A stretch of DNA of 64,000 nucleotides, taken from NCBI GenBank assembly GCA_020636405.1, contig JACJXW010000007.1:673501-737500 (forward strand), given 5' to 3'. Shown here piece by piece: positions 34,694 to 43,134 of the stretch; position 1 is the first letter of the stretch, and the number at the start of each line of letters is the position of its first letter. A program made the position numbers and the translations under genes. Origin of the DNA: Lewinellaceae bacterium. GTDB taxonomy: Bacteria > Bacteroidota > Bacteroidia > Chitinophagales > Saprospiraceae. A model generated the notes under the pieces. That model had not been told where the DNA came from and made no database searches. It was given only the letters and a program-made list of their open reading frames with translations.

Positions 34694-34751
34694 GGTATTA
34701 GTTTTTAGTTGTTCACGTCAGCTCCGAAACGGCATTTCCGCCCTTTGTTTG

Positions 34752-34810
34752 CCCCAACCCCTGAAGGGAGCAAAGTGCGAAAATGCCTGATTTCCCTTCA
34801 GAGGTTGGGG
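34752..34810. repeat. 18-bp inverted repeat (REP-like or terminator)
   Basis: CCCCAACCCCTGAAGGGA (34752-34769) pairs with 34793-34810 with one mismatch. It lies between the DUF6503 lipoprotein and the VOC gene (both minus strand). It has no clean U tract, so it may be a dispersed palindromic element rather than a simple terminator. Confidence 0.65.
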
Positions 34811-34852
34811 TAAAATCTAGCATTTTCGGCCGGTGGGCTTAGATTTGCGTTT

Positions 34853-35599
34853 TTACAACTCTTCCACCACCACATAAATATCGGAACCCAGATAGGAACC
34901 GTCAATCCGGTTGTACCAATGCCTCATGCGGGGCAGCTTCATGCCGCCCACTTCTACCAGGCCATCCAGGCGGAGGAGCTCACCGGCGCCCTCGGCGGCG
35001 TAGCCATAACCCAGGAGGTGAAAGTTTTCCGGGTTAAAGTAAATGAACCACTCTTCGCCGATAACAGGGTTGTTGAAGCGGGCCGAGATCCGCAGCGCTC
35101 TTTGCCCCCCGATGGAGTCTTCCACAACTTCGGGCAACACCTGCACCTCCGGGACGTACAGGCTCATCGGCATGCCGTTGAGCAACTTGTAGAAGTTCCG
35201 GTAGCCCTGTGTGCGTTCACATTCCAGGCGGTGCAGGTGGATGGTAGCCGTATCAACTGGGTTGACCAGCGCGCTGTCAACCAGGCTGTAACAACTGTCC
35301 TGGATGATGCCCCGGGTGACCAGTGTATTGCCGTAGCGCCGGTTGATGCTGAAGGTATGCTCTGCGTTGTTGAGGAATACTTCGCTGAGGCGGTCCGGGT
35401 TTTCGATCCGGGGCTCGTCGATCACGAAATGCAAGTTGGCTCTGGCCCATTTGTCCTGCGGGTCATGGAACTGGATGCTGCGCAGCAGGACGTCGCCGGC
35501 GGAAAGGCCGGCCGGCGGGCCTTCGCCGTTTCCGGAGTCCGTGCAGGAAGCCCAAAAAAGGAGCGCCAGAAGCGTGGAAAGTACCGGGATAATTCTCAT
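34853..35599 (-). CDS. DUF6503-like lipoprotein
   Basis: 248 aa. Lipoprotein signal LSTLLALLFWASCTDS. The body has RSIQFHDPQDKWARANLHF, FFKLL-type YRNFYKLLNGMPMSLY and the closing PRMRHWYNRIDGSYLGSD, as in DUF6503 proteins of Bacteroidota. An outer-membrane or periplasmic lipoprotein of unknown role. Confidence 0.75.
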   Translation of the reverse strand: MRIIPVLSTLLALLFWASCTDSGNGEGPPAGLSAGDVLLRSIQFHDPQDKWARANLHFVIDEPRIENPDRLSEVFLNNAEHTFSINRRYGNTLVTRGIIQDSCYSLVDSALVNPVDTATIHLHRLECERTQGYRNFYKLLNGMPMSLYVPEVQVLPEVVEDSIGGQRALRISARFNNPVIGEEWFIYFNPENFHLLGYGYAAEGAGELLRLDGLVEVGGMKLPRMRHWYNRIDGSYLGSDIYVVVEEL

Positions 35600-35693
35600 T
35601 GCGGAGGATAGCTGAAATTGTCGGGAAAATGATCTCCCTCACAAAATAGCAGAAAAGGGCTGTTGCGCAAAAAATCTGGAGAAGTTTAGCAGC

Positions 35694-36158
35694 TTAACAC
35701 CCCCCCGCCACTTCAATCTCATGGTGGGGTAGGGAATAGCGTTGATCAACCGTCAGGATAATGATCCGGTCTCCGGGTTCACATTTTTTCAGGATATCTT
35801 CCAATTGTACGCGCTGAAGCGCTGTTTCGGAATACATCCATAGGGTATTGGTGCGACTGTTCTTTACAGCGACCCTGAACGGAATGTTTGTGGACGGCGA
35901 CCCCTTCTTGCCGGACAATTTTACCGTAGCGACAGTTAAGGCGCCCTTCATCCCCTGTTCCAGTTTGCATTTTCCTTCCGGAGAATATTCATTGGCCAGC
36001 ATTTTACCATTAAAAAAGATGGCCGTGCAATCGCGGTAGTTCGGAGCAGGGCGTACATCCAGGAACGGCCACAGCGCTGCTGACTGGGCTCCGGAGGTCA
36101 GGGAAAAACAGATAAACAGCAAGGAGGAGAAAAACAGTTTTGCAGTTTGCATGAGCAT
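35694..36158 (-). CDS. Small exported protein, function unknown
   Basis: 154 aa from the ATG at 36158; ATG 36152 is also possible. The signal peptide is KLFFSSLLFICFSLTSGAQS. The rest (FRVAVKNSRTNTLWMYSETA, EDILKKCEPGDRIIILTVD) recalls Ig-like modules such as the C-terminal part of GldM-type proteins, a weak resemblance. It ends with an unusual VAGGC tail whose final residue is Cys. It is divergent from a ToxR-like regulator, with three phased TGTAAA repeats between them, so it is probably its target. Confidence 0.75.
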   Translation of the reverse strand: MLMQTAKLFFSSLLFICFSLTSGAQSAALWPFLDVRPAPNYRDCTAIFFNGKMLANEYSPEGKCKLEQGMKGALTVATVKLSGKKGSPSTNIPFRVAVKNSRTNTLWMYSETALQRVQLEDILKKCEPGDRIIILTVDQRYSLPHHEIEVAGGC

Positions 36159-36231
36159 TATTTTGATCGATTTCTGAAAATAATTGTCCTCACAAAAATG
36201 AGCAGGCCGCTCTGCAAAAGCCACAAAACCC

Positions 36232-36258
36232 TGTAAAACAATGTAAATGAAATGTAAA
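36232..36258. promoter_or_regulatory. Three phased TGTAAA direct repeats, probable operator
   Basis: TGTAAA at 36232-36237, 36242-36247 and 36253-36258, spaced 10 and 11 bp, so all lie on one face of the helix. It sits in the divergent promoter region of the small exported protein and the ToxR-like regulator. OmpR/PhoB-type winged helices bind tandem direct repeats with this period. Confidence 0.6.
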
Positions 36259-36298
36259 AGGGTTTTAAGATCTTTGAAAAGGGGGTTAAATTGCAGCC

Positions 36299-37174
36299 AT
36301 GAAGCTTATAGTTATTGTGATTTTCTCTGTTGGGTTCTTCTTTTCCGCTTTCAGTTTTGTGAATTACTACGGAAAGGATGCCGGAGCAGACAAGGAATTC
36401 TCCCGCAAGGCCAATCTGGCTTTGCGGCAGGCCGGCCATCAATTGCTCAAACTGGCGGGCGATGAGCGCTCAACCATCCCTCCGGTTAAGATAACCGGTC
36501 CCGGCGAGTTCACGTTGAAGCTGGAAAATTCCTTCAACTATGATACTTTGCCTCAATTGCTCAATCAGGCCTTGATCTCTTATGGAATTCAGAGGGACTA
36601 CGAGGTGGTAGTCAAACGGTGTGACGATTATATCCCGATACTTGGCTATAACCGGGCGGCTTTTTCCAAAGGCGAAGTGCCCTGCGTCGGCAGGGAGCAA
36701 GTACCCGAATGCCACAACGTCACCCTCATTTTCGCCGCTTCCTCCGGCTCCCCTTCCGGAATGCACTTCCTCCGTTTTTCTCTTCTTGTCGGGGGTCTCC
36801 TGGCTTTTATCGGGATAGGTTTTTTCTGGAAAAGGAGCAAAACAGGAGCCGGCTCCTCCCCGTCATCCAGTTCTACTGTCGCTATCGGTAATTTTCACTT
36901 TGATCCCCAAAATCAAACCCTCCAGCTTGGTATGCAGCAAAAACAGCTGACCTTCCGGGAAAGTAAGCTATTATATTTTCTGTCCCGTAATGTCAATGAA
37001 GTAGTTACGCGAGATACGCTGATCGCTGAGGTCTGGGGCGATGAAGGGGTCATCGTAGGGCGAAGCCTGGACGTATTCATCTCCAGGTTGAGAAAATTGT
37101 TAAAAGAAGATGAGACGGTGATGATCCGAAATATTCACAGCGTGGGATACCGCCTTGAAATAGCTGAAAATTGA
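36299..37174 (+). CDS. ToxR-like membrane-bound winged-helix regulator
   Basis: 291 aa, with inverted topology relative to ToxR. The N-terminal helix (VIVIFSVGFFFSAFSFVNYY) leads into a periplasmic domain of about 130 residues with three Cys (RCDDY, PCVGRE, ECHNV). A second helix follows (FSLLVGGLLAFIGIGFFW, about 160-178), then a cytoplasmic OmpR/PhoB winged helix (LTFRESKLLYFLSRN, TRDTLIAEVWGDEG, SLDVFISRLRKLL, SVGYRLE). It should sense something outside the inner membrane and bind DNA directly. It lies divergent to a small exported protein. Confidence 0.87.
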   Translation: MKLIVIVIFSVGFFFSAFSFVNYYGKDAGADKEFSRKANLALRQAGHQLLKLAGDERSTIPPVKITGPGEFTLKLENSFNYDTLPQLLNQALISYGIQRDYEVVVKRCDDYIPILGYNRAAFSKGEVPCVGREQVPECHNVTLIFAASSGSPSGMHFLRFSLLVGGLLAFIGIGFFWKRSKTGAGSSPSSSSTVAIGNFHFDPQNQTLQLGMQQKQLTFRESKLLYFLSRNVNEVVTRDTLIAEVWGDEGVIVGRSLDVFISRLRKLLKEDETVMIRNIHSVGYRLEIAEN

Positions 37175-37275
37175 CCGGACTATGATCGACGGGGTGTTCC
37201 TCCAGGCGACGGGCAACATCCTGCTGTGAATTCTAATCAACCAATTTCACACTGAACCACTAAATCGAGGGAAAT

Positions 37276-37294
37276 CCTCCCCCCTCGGGGGAGG
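37276..37294. repeat. GC-only hairpin between convergent genes
   Basis: Perfect 8-bp stem CCTCCCCC/GGGGGAGG with a CTC loop, followed by a further GGCGGAGGGGG stretch. No U tract on either side; resembles a dispersed palindromic element or a bidirectional transcription block. Confidence 0.55.
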
Positions 37295-37316
37295 TGCCGA
37301 AGGCGGAGGGGGCTAC

Positions 37317-37871
37317 CTACCATTTCTCACTCACCAGCACGAAAGCCGGCGGTACGTTCAGCGGTACGAAGTTGACGTCCACGTTACCGAATACGTTCTC
37401 GTAGAGGCTTTTGGCCAGCAGGGAGTAATGCACCTGGATATAGAGGCCGCTTTTCCGGAGGTAGTGGTGGCAGGTATTGACGATGCTATAGCCCAGTTCT
37501 TTGGGCAGCGCCACAAAGGGAATAGCAGAAATAAAGAAGTCGACTTCCTGAGCGCCGATCTGTTCCATGTACTCGCCCAGTTTTTCCGCTGATTCTTCGG
37601 CAATGATCAGGCGCTTGTCTTTGATCTTCCGCAGGCTTTCGCAGAATTTGGGATGCACTTCGAAGGCCAGCAGCCGGGCATCCGGGTGCATGCTTTTGAG
37701 GATATGCTTGGTGATGACGCCGTCGCCGGCGCCCAGTTCGACGATCAGGCGGGCGTCCTGGAAGTCGATGTGCTTGATCATGCCCTTGCACAGATGTTTG
37801 GAACTGCGGGCCACAGTGCCTACTGTTTTCAGGTTCATCAGCCCCTCGCGCAGGAATTCAATACTTTTCAT
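37317..37871 (-). CDS. Class I SAM-dependent methyltransferase (PmtA-like)
   Basis: 184 aa. The SAM-binding motif I is LIVELGAGDGVITKHIL at about residues 42-58, with the acidic end of strand 2 in LLAFEVHPKF. FISAIPFVALPKEL is in the catalytic-loop position. This small type resembles phospholipid N-methyltransferases of the PmtA family, with an N-terminal amphipathic stretch (FLREGLMNLKTVGTVARSSKHL). A phosphatidylethanolamine substrate is a fair but unproven guess. Confidence 0.8.
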   Translation of the reverse strand: MKSIEFLREGLMNLKTVGTVARSSKHLCKGMIKHIDFQDARLIVELGAGDGVITKHILKSMHPDARLLAFEVHPKFCESLRKIKDKRLIIAEESAEKLGEYMEQIGAQEVDFFISAIPFVALPKELGYSIVNTCHHYLRKSGLYIQVHYSLLAKSLYENVFGNVDVNFVPLNVPPAFVLVSEKW

Positions 37872-38000
37872 ATACAGTCAGTTAATGTCGCTTCTCGAGG
37901 ACGGATTCGGGCGATACAACGAAGTGAAAAATGATCTGCCACCCATTCGAAAAATACTCAATTGGGGAATGGTCCGGGGACTAAAAGTACAAGCTTTTTA

Positions 38001-40151
38001 TCAGTTGGCGTAATGTTGAAGATCAGGAAAGTAAATTATATGCCTTCTCGCCATCATCTTATCGGCGCGCAGGCCGTAAATGTATGGCACCACAAAAGCG
38101 CTGCGCTGCCCTGCCTCGATGAGTTGCTGCCGGAAGGCTTCCGCATCGGCATACCGGGTGAATGCCCCCAGGGTATAGCGATAATAGGCCAGGTTGGGCT
38201 CTTTTTCTATCATGGCATCAGGGTATTCTTCCAGCAGGCTGCCCCTGAATTCTCCACTCAGGGAATAGATCTGGACCTTATACAGAAGGTTTTTATTGAG
38301 GGCATGGCTTGGAATGGCCGATGAAAGGCCGGTTTCCAGGGTGGGCACCACCAGGCTTTCGGGAGCATCTTCCGGCTTCTTGAAGGAGAACTCAAGGCTA
38401 TAATGGCCCGACCGCAGGTTGAAACCCTTGGCATCGCCGCAGCGCATGAAGATCTGAGTGCCGTTTATCCCCTTTTGCATCAGGTATCCGGCGGCTATCT
38501 CCGCCTGTTTGATACCCTGGAACAGGCGTTTGGACAGCGGCAGTTGTCCCGTGTGGTAAGCCGTTATGATGAGGTGCAGGCCAGGTGTCTCCTGCATCAG
38601 TGAGGCTATTTTATCCAGTTGTGTTTTTTGATCTGCATCCAGCACCCGGTCGGTTGCCTGAAAATAGAATGGAGGGAAGGCGTTGGCGGAGCTGCCACCT
38701 GTCGGCTCCGCTGTCGGCGTAGCCTGAGATTCCGGCACTTCCGTTGCCAGGTTCTCGCGGGACTGCGATATTGTTTCCTGCACTTTGGGGGTTGCCTCGG
38801 CCTCGGCGTAAGGAGGAGGGGTAGGGGGAACAGGCATTACCAGTTCCATTTCCGGCAGGAAGTGATTGAAGTAGGCAATGTATAGGTCGCGTTGGCCGTA
38901 ACTGTCCTTTCGGGAGGATGAGAAATAGGCGGTAAACCCATCTTTGGCGATGCGGAAATAGGCGTCATCGCCGGCGGAATTTATAGGCATGCCCAGATTT
39001 TCCGGTTCCGTCCATCGTTGAGCGCGGCCGTTGTAGACCGCCTTTAGTACGTCCAGCCCCCCCAGGCTTCGGCTGCTGTTGTTGGAACTGAAGTAGAGCG
39101 TTTTCCCGTCGCGGGCAAGGAACGGCGTAGTCTCATCGTAGGCTGTGTTGATCACCGGCCCCAGGTTTTTGGGAGCCGACCACCGCCCTTTGGAGTAGGA
39201 GGAATAATAAAGGTCAAGGCCTCCGTAGCCACCGGGGCGGCGGCTGGAGAAGTACAGCAGGGTATCGTTGAAAAAGAAGGGGGTACCATCGCCCAGAGCG
39301 GTATTCATCGGGCCGCGGAAGGGGTCGGAGGTCAGGGTGCGTTCTTCGATCTTCCGGAAGGTGTCGATGAGGATCTGCCCTGTTTCCGGCGCCCATCCTT
39401 TGAAATAGTACAGGGCGCTTCCGTCCTGGTTGAAGCCCAATAGTATTTCGTGCTGTGGGCTGTTCAGGAGGTGATGCATGGCCTGGGCTTTACCCCATTG
39501 TCCGACCCCTACCACCTCGGTAGAGAACATGTCGCTGAAGTACTGGCCGAGGCGGTTGTCCGGCAGGCCATTGACGTTGCGCCGTCCTCCCATATTGCCG
39601 GGGCGGATGGAGGAAAAGTAAAGTTTATTGCTGAAGTTTTGGCTGAGGACCGGGGCAAATTCGTCGTGGGCTGTGTTGACCTCCGGGCCCATGTTCTCGA
39701 CCCCGGCTTCGGAGGGTTTATATTGTAAATCCATGCCTTTGGCACACCGGCGGACTTCTTCCCAGGCGATCTGTCGATTGGGGTGGTTGTTTTTAAGCCG
39801 GCGAAGGTAATCCTTGTAGGACTCGGCTGCCTTGCCGAATTGGTGCATAGCATGGTAGGCTTTGGCCTGGTAGAACCAGCACTCAGGGTAGGGGGCCTTA
39901 TCTTCTTTGATCTGCTGCTGAAACAGAGCCAGGGCTTCGTCGAGGTGGTTGAGGTTGTAAAGGCAGACAGCCTGCAGGAACCGGGCTTCCTGGTCGGAAT
40001 TGACCAGCCCGCGGGTGCTGTTGAGCACAGCGAGCGCTTCAGAGTAACGTTGATGGAAAAAGAATTCTTTAGCCTCCTGCTTCTTCTCTGGCTGAGCCTG
40101 AACGGATACCAGGCAAAAAGACACAGCTAATAAGAGTAACAAATGCTTCAT
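38001..40151 (-). CDS. PorE-like TPR / PD40 propeller / OmpA-like protein with C-terminal SPOR
   Basis: 716 aa. Signal peptide LLLLAVSFCLVSVQAQ. TPR-like helices occur at about residues 25-110. A PD40/WD40-like propeller is at about 140-420 (APVLSQNFSNKLYFSSIRPG, DTLLYFSSRRPGGYGGLDLYYS, GKTLYFSSNN, FTAYFSSSRKDSYGQRDLY). A Pro-rich linker precedes an OmpA-like peptidoglycan-binding segment (about 500-590), and a SPOR-like end follows (LYKVQIYSLSG ... ADAEAFRQQLIEAG). The domain order resembles the T9SS protein PorE, but with SPOR instead of the usual CRD insert. Probably outer-membrane/peptidoglycan-bound. Confidence 0.8.
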   Translation of the reverse strand: MKHLLLLLAVSFCLVSVQAQPEKKQEAKEFFFHQRYSEALAVLNSTRGLVNSDQEARFLQAVCLYNLNHLDEALALFQQQIKEDKAPYPECWFYQAKAYHAMHQFGKAAESYKDYLRRLKNNHPNRQIAWEEVRRCAKGMDLQYKPSEAGVENMGPEVNTAHDEFAPVLSQNFSNKLYFSSIRPGNMGGRRNVNGLPDNRLGQYFSDMFSTEVVGVGQWGKAQAMHHLLNSPQHEILLGFNQDGSALYYFKGWAPETGQILIDTFRKIEERTLTSDPFRGPMNTALGDGTPFFFNDTLLYFSSRRPGGYGGLDLYYSSYSKGRWSAPKNLGPVINTAYDETTPFLARDGKTLYFSSNNSSRSLGGLDVLKAVYNGRAQRWTEPENLGMPINSAGDDAYFRIAKDGFTAYFSSSRKDSYGQRDLYIAYFNHFLPEMELVMPVPPTPPPYAEAEATPKVQETISQSRENLATEVPESQATPTAEPTGGSSANAFPPFYFQATDRVLDADQKTQLDKIASLMQETPGLHLIITAYHTGQLPLSKRLFQGIKQAEIAAGYLMQKGINGTQIFMRCGDAKGFNLRSGHYSLEFSFKKPEDAPESLVVPTLETGLSSAIPSHALNKNLLYKVQIYSLSGEFRGSLLEEYPDAMIEKEPNLAYYRYTLGAFTRYADAEAFRQQLIEAGQRSAFVVPYIYGLRADKMMARRHIIYFPDLQHYAN

Positions 40152-40172
40152 GGCCCCCAGCTTTGATAGATA

Positions 40173-40208
40173 GCTCCGGTACGGCAGTGGCCACTACCCT
40201 GCCGGAGC
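40173..40208. repeat. Inverted repeat between PD40 and E2 genes
   Basis: GCTCCGG (40173-40179) with CCGGAGC (40202-40208); an inner GGCAG/CTGCC pair strengthens it. The T-rich side (CTTTTATTGTG) is on the plus strand, where no gene ends. Confidence 0.45.
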
Positions 40209-40310
40209 CTTTTATTGTGTTTTCTCACCTTACTTTCTGCACTATCGCGGATTGTCCGCAATGTGCGTACTATTGTCGTCGATTAACCCGGGGTGTGGCC
40301 ACAAACCAGG

Positions 40311-41678
40311 TTAAATTTCCTGCTTATAGTCGAAGCTTTCCAGATAATCGCCAACGCGGCGCAGGAACGAACCTCCGAGGAAGCCGTCAACAACACGATG
40401 GTCGTAAGAGAGAGACAGGAACATCATGTGCCGCACTGCGATCAGGTCTCCGTACTCGGTTTCTACAACTGCCGGCTTTTTGCGGATTGCCCCGGTTGCC
40501 ATGATGGCCACCTGCGGCTGGTTGATGATGGGCGTTCCCATTACATTTCCGAAGGTGCCGACATTCGTCAGGGTAAAGGTCCCTTCCTGGATCTCTTCCG
40601 GTTTGAGCTTGTTTTCCCTGGCCCTGTCGGCCAGGTCGTTAACTTTTTTGGTAAGGCCTAATAAATTCAGGTGGTCCGCATTTTTGATGACGGGTACGAT
40701 CAGGTTACCGCTGGGCAGGGCCGCTGCCATACCGATGTTGATATTCTTCTTGCGAATGATCCTGGTACCCTCAACAGAAATGTTGATCATTGGGAAATCC
40801 CGGATGGCTTTTGCAATGGCCTCGATGAAGACGGGCGTAAAGGTGATCTTTTCGCCGTGGCGTTCCTGGAATAGGTTCTTAACTTTATTACGCCAATTGA
40901 CGATATTGGTTACATCAACTTCGACAAAAGAAGTGACGTGGGGCGAAGTCTTTTTAGAATTGACCATATGCTCAGCGATGAGCTTACGCATGCGGTCCAT
41001 CTCAATGATCTCAGTATTGCCATCTGCAAAGGTAGTAGGCTGAGCCATAGGTTGAGGCTGAGGGGCGGAAGGCGCCGAGGGCTGTGCCTTGGCCTGAGGC
41101 TGGGGTTGTTGGGTGAGCTGCGGAGCCTCTTCCCGTACTTCAACGTAGGCCAGGATATCCTTTTTGGTCACTCTGCCGTGCAGGCCCGACCCTTCGATCA
41201 GTTCCAGCTCGTCCATACTGATATTCTCTTTTTCCGCGATCGTGCGAACCAGAGGAGAATAGAACCGGTTGCCGGATCCGCTGCGTTCTGCGCCGACAGA
41301 AACAGGAACCGGCTCCTGCTGCTGAGGTTGGGTTTTTTCCATGCCGTTCCGGAGTCCGTTCCCGGAAGCAATACCGCCCGAAGCTGTTGCCGCTTCTACC
41401 TTTGCTGCCGGGCTTGCTTTGGGCTCCGCTTCTTCCCCTTCCGTACCGATAATGGCAATGGCTTTACCGATCTCTACGGTTTCATTTTCCCCAAACAATA
41501 TCTTCAGGATAGTGCCGCTTACCGGTGAAGGCACCTCGGAGTCAACTTTGTCGGTGGCAATTTCCAGAATGGTTTCATCTTCTTCTACGGTATCCCCGAC
41601 GTTTTTTACCCATTTCAGAATGGTGGCCTCCATAATGCTCTCGCCCATTTTGGGCATGATCAATTCAACTTGAGCCAT
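40311..41678 (-). CDS. 2-oxo acid dehydrogenase E2 component (dihydrolipoamide acyltransferase)
   Basis: 455 aa. The N-terminal lipoyl domain (MPKMGESIMEATILKW, lipoyl Lys in EIATDKVDSEV) is followed by a Pro/Ala/Gln-rich linker and a peripheral-subunit-binding domain at about 133-175 (SPLVRTIAEKENISMDELELI). The catalytic domain ends with the HxxxDG motif in SYDHRVVDGFLGG. The branched-chain or pyruvate complex cannot be told apart from this subunit; E1 and E3 are not in the window. A well-formed promoter lies 54-85 bp upstream. Confidence 0.93.
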   Translation of the reverse strand: MAQVELIMPKMGESIMEATILKWVKNVGDTVEEDETILEIATDKVDSEVPSPVSGTILKILFGENETVEIGKAIAIIGTEGEEAEPKASPAAKVEAATASGGIASGNGLRNGMEKTQPQQQEPVPVSVGAERSGSGNRFYSPLVRTIAEKENISMDELELIEGSGLHGRVTKKDILAYVEVREEAPQLTQQPQPQAKAQPSAPSAPQPQPMAQPTTFADGNTEIIEMDRMRKLIAEHMVNSKKTSPHVTSFVEVDVTNIVNWRNKVKNLFQERHGEKITFTPVFIEAIAKAIRDFPMINISVEGTRIIRKKNINIGMAAALPSGNLIVPVIKNADHLNLLGLTKKVNDLADRARENKLKPEEIQEGTFTLTNVGTFGNVMGTPIINQPQVAIMATGAIRKKPAVVETEYGDLIAVRHMMFLSLSYDHRVVDGFLGGSFLRRVGDYLESFDYKQEI

Positions 41679-41731
41679 AGGTTCTTCTTTGATTGTGTAA
41701 TTTGGTTATTATCTGGCTTGGTAGCAAAATG

Positions 41732-41763
41732 CAAAATTAGCCGAATTCTCCCGCTATTACAAA
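41732..41763 (-). promoter_or_regulatory. Bacteroidota-type promoter of the E2 gene
   Basis: On the minus strand: -33 TTTG (41760-41763), a 20-base spacer, and -7 TAATTTTG (41732-41739). The expected start is at about 41726, giving a leader of about 48 bases. Confidence 0.68.
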
Positions 41764-41809
41764 TAACCTGGAACATAGTATTGTTCGATACGCGATCGTT
41801 TTTCAAGCC

Positions 41810-43069
41810 TTATTTTCTGAGGGCTTCCTGTTCCTGCAAGAGAAAATGGCGAACGAAGTTCAGGGCATGGACAGCGCTGTATTCAATGTTTTTCAGGCGG
41901 TCTTTGCCGGCATAAACCCGCTGGGTGGCGACTCGTTCAGCGTTGCCTACGGCTATCCATATCGTTCCCACTGGCTTCTCGGGGCTTCCTCCGCCCGGCC
42001 CGGCGATGCCGGAAACGGCGACTGCCACGTCTGCTTCGAGCAATTGTACAGCGCCCTTTACCATTTCCGCCACCGTTTGTTCGCTAACAGCGCCGTAGGT
42101 TTCCAGGGTTTGGGGGCTCACCTTTAACTGGTTCATTTTTACTTCATTGGAATAGGCAATTATGCTGCCTTTAAAGTAGTTGGAAGAACCGGGTATGGAG
42201 GTGATGAGATGGGCGAGATACCCTCCGGTACAGCTCTCGGCAGTAACGAGCATTTTACCCTGCTCCTGAAGCAGGCGGCCGACGGCGGCCTCCAGCCGGT
42301 CGGTTTCGAAGCCAAAAACAAGGGAATCCAGTTTTTCTGTGATCTTTTGGGCGTAGAAGTCGAGTTCCTGGTTCAGGGCCTGTTCTTCGGGCAGTGAGCC
42401 GCTAAGCCTCAACCGGACCTGGCCCAGGTTGGGCAGGTACGCCAGTTTGATGTGGGGCGGCAGTTCGTCTTCCACCTGCTCCAGCCGTTCGGCAATCCTC
42501 GATTCTCCTTCTCCGGCAGTAAGAATGGTGCGGTGGGCAATTGGCAAGCCCGGGAAGAAACGTTTCATGCGGGGAATAACTTCATGTTCCATGAGGTATT
42601 CCATCTCATAGGGAACGCCGGGCATGGATACGATCACTTTGCCATTCTGCTCGAACCACATACCTGGGGCCGTTCCCATCTTGTTGAGCAGGAGGGTGGC
42701 GTTGGCGGGCATGTAGCACTGCTGCCGGTGGGCGGGAGTGGTGGTGCGTCCGAGGCGTTCGAAAAAGCGCAGGATGCGGTCATAAGTAGGTTGGTGAAAT
42801 TCGAGCTCGACGCCAAAGAATTTGGCCAGTGTTTTTTTGGTAATGTCGTCTTTGGTCGGGCCCAGCCCGCCGGTCATCAATACGGCGTCGGCCTGCCGGA
42901 GGGCTTCATCCAAAACGTGTTCGATGTCCTCTTCGTGGTCGCCCACCGAGGTGATGCCGCTGATGCGGGCCCCTGCCAGATTGAGCTGCCGGGCCATCCA
43001 GGAAGAGTTGGTGTCTGTGATCTGGCCGATGAGGATCTCATCGCCAACCGTGATCAGGTGTACTTTCAT
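41810..43069 (-). CDS. cinA: CinA-family protein (NMN deamidase / competence-damage protein)
   Basis: 419 aa. The N-terminal MoCF-like domain has LITVGDEILIGQITDTNSSW, and ADAVLMTGGLGPTKDDITK with the nucleotide-binding GGLGPT. The C-terminal PncC domain has VTAESCTGGYLAHLITSIPGSS and AVSGIAGPGGGSPEKPVGTIW. The two domains are linked to pyridine-nucleotide recycling (ADP-ribose pyrophosphatase and NMN amidase). Located 65 bp after birA on the same strand, probably one operon. Confidence 0.95.
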   Translation of the reverse strand: MKVHLITVGDEILIGQITDTNSSWMARQLNLAGARISGITSVGDHEEDIEHVLDEALRQADAVLMTGGLGPTKDDITKKTLAKFFGVELEFHQPTYDRILRFFERLGRTTTPAHRQQCYMPANATLLLNKMGTAPGMWFEQNGKVIVSMPGVPYEMEYLMEHEVIPRMKRFFPGLPIAHRTILTAGEGESRIAERLEQVEDELPPHIKLAYLPNLGQVRLRLSGSLPEEQALNQELDFYAQKITEKLDSLVFGFETDRLEAAVGRLLQEQGKMLVTAESCTGGYLAHLITSIPGSSNYFKGSIIAYSNEVKMNQLKVSPQTLETYGAVSEQTVAEMVKGAVQLLEADVAVAVSGIAGPGGGSPEKPVGTIWIAVGNAERVATQRVYAGKDRLKNIEYSAVHALNFVRHFLLQEQEALRK

Positions 43070-43134
43070 GAGGTCGGTTTATAGGAAAAAAGCTGGAAGC
43101 GGTAAAGGTTGTTGCACTGGCGGACTTTTTGTTT

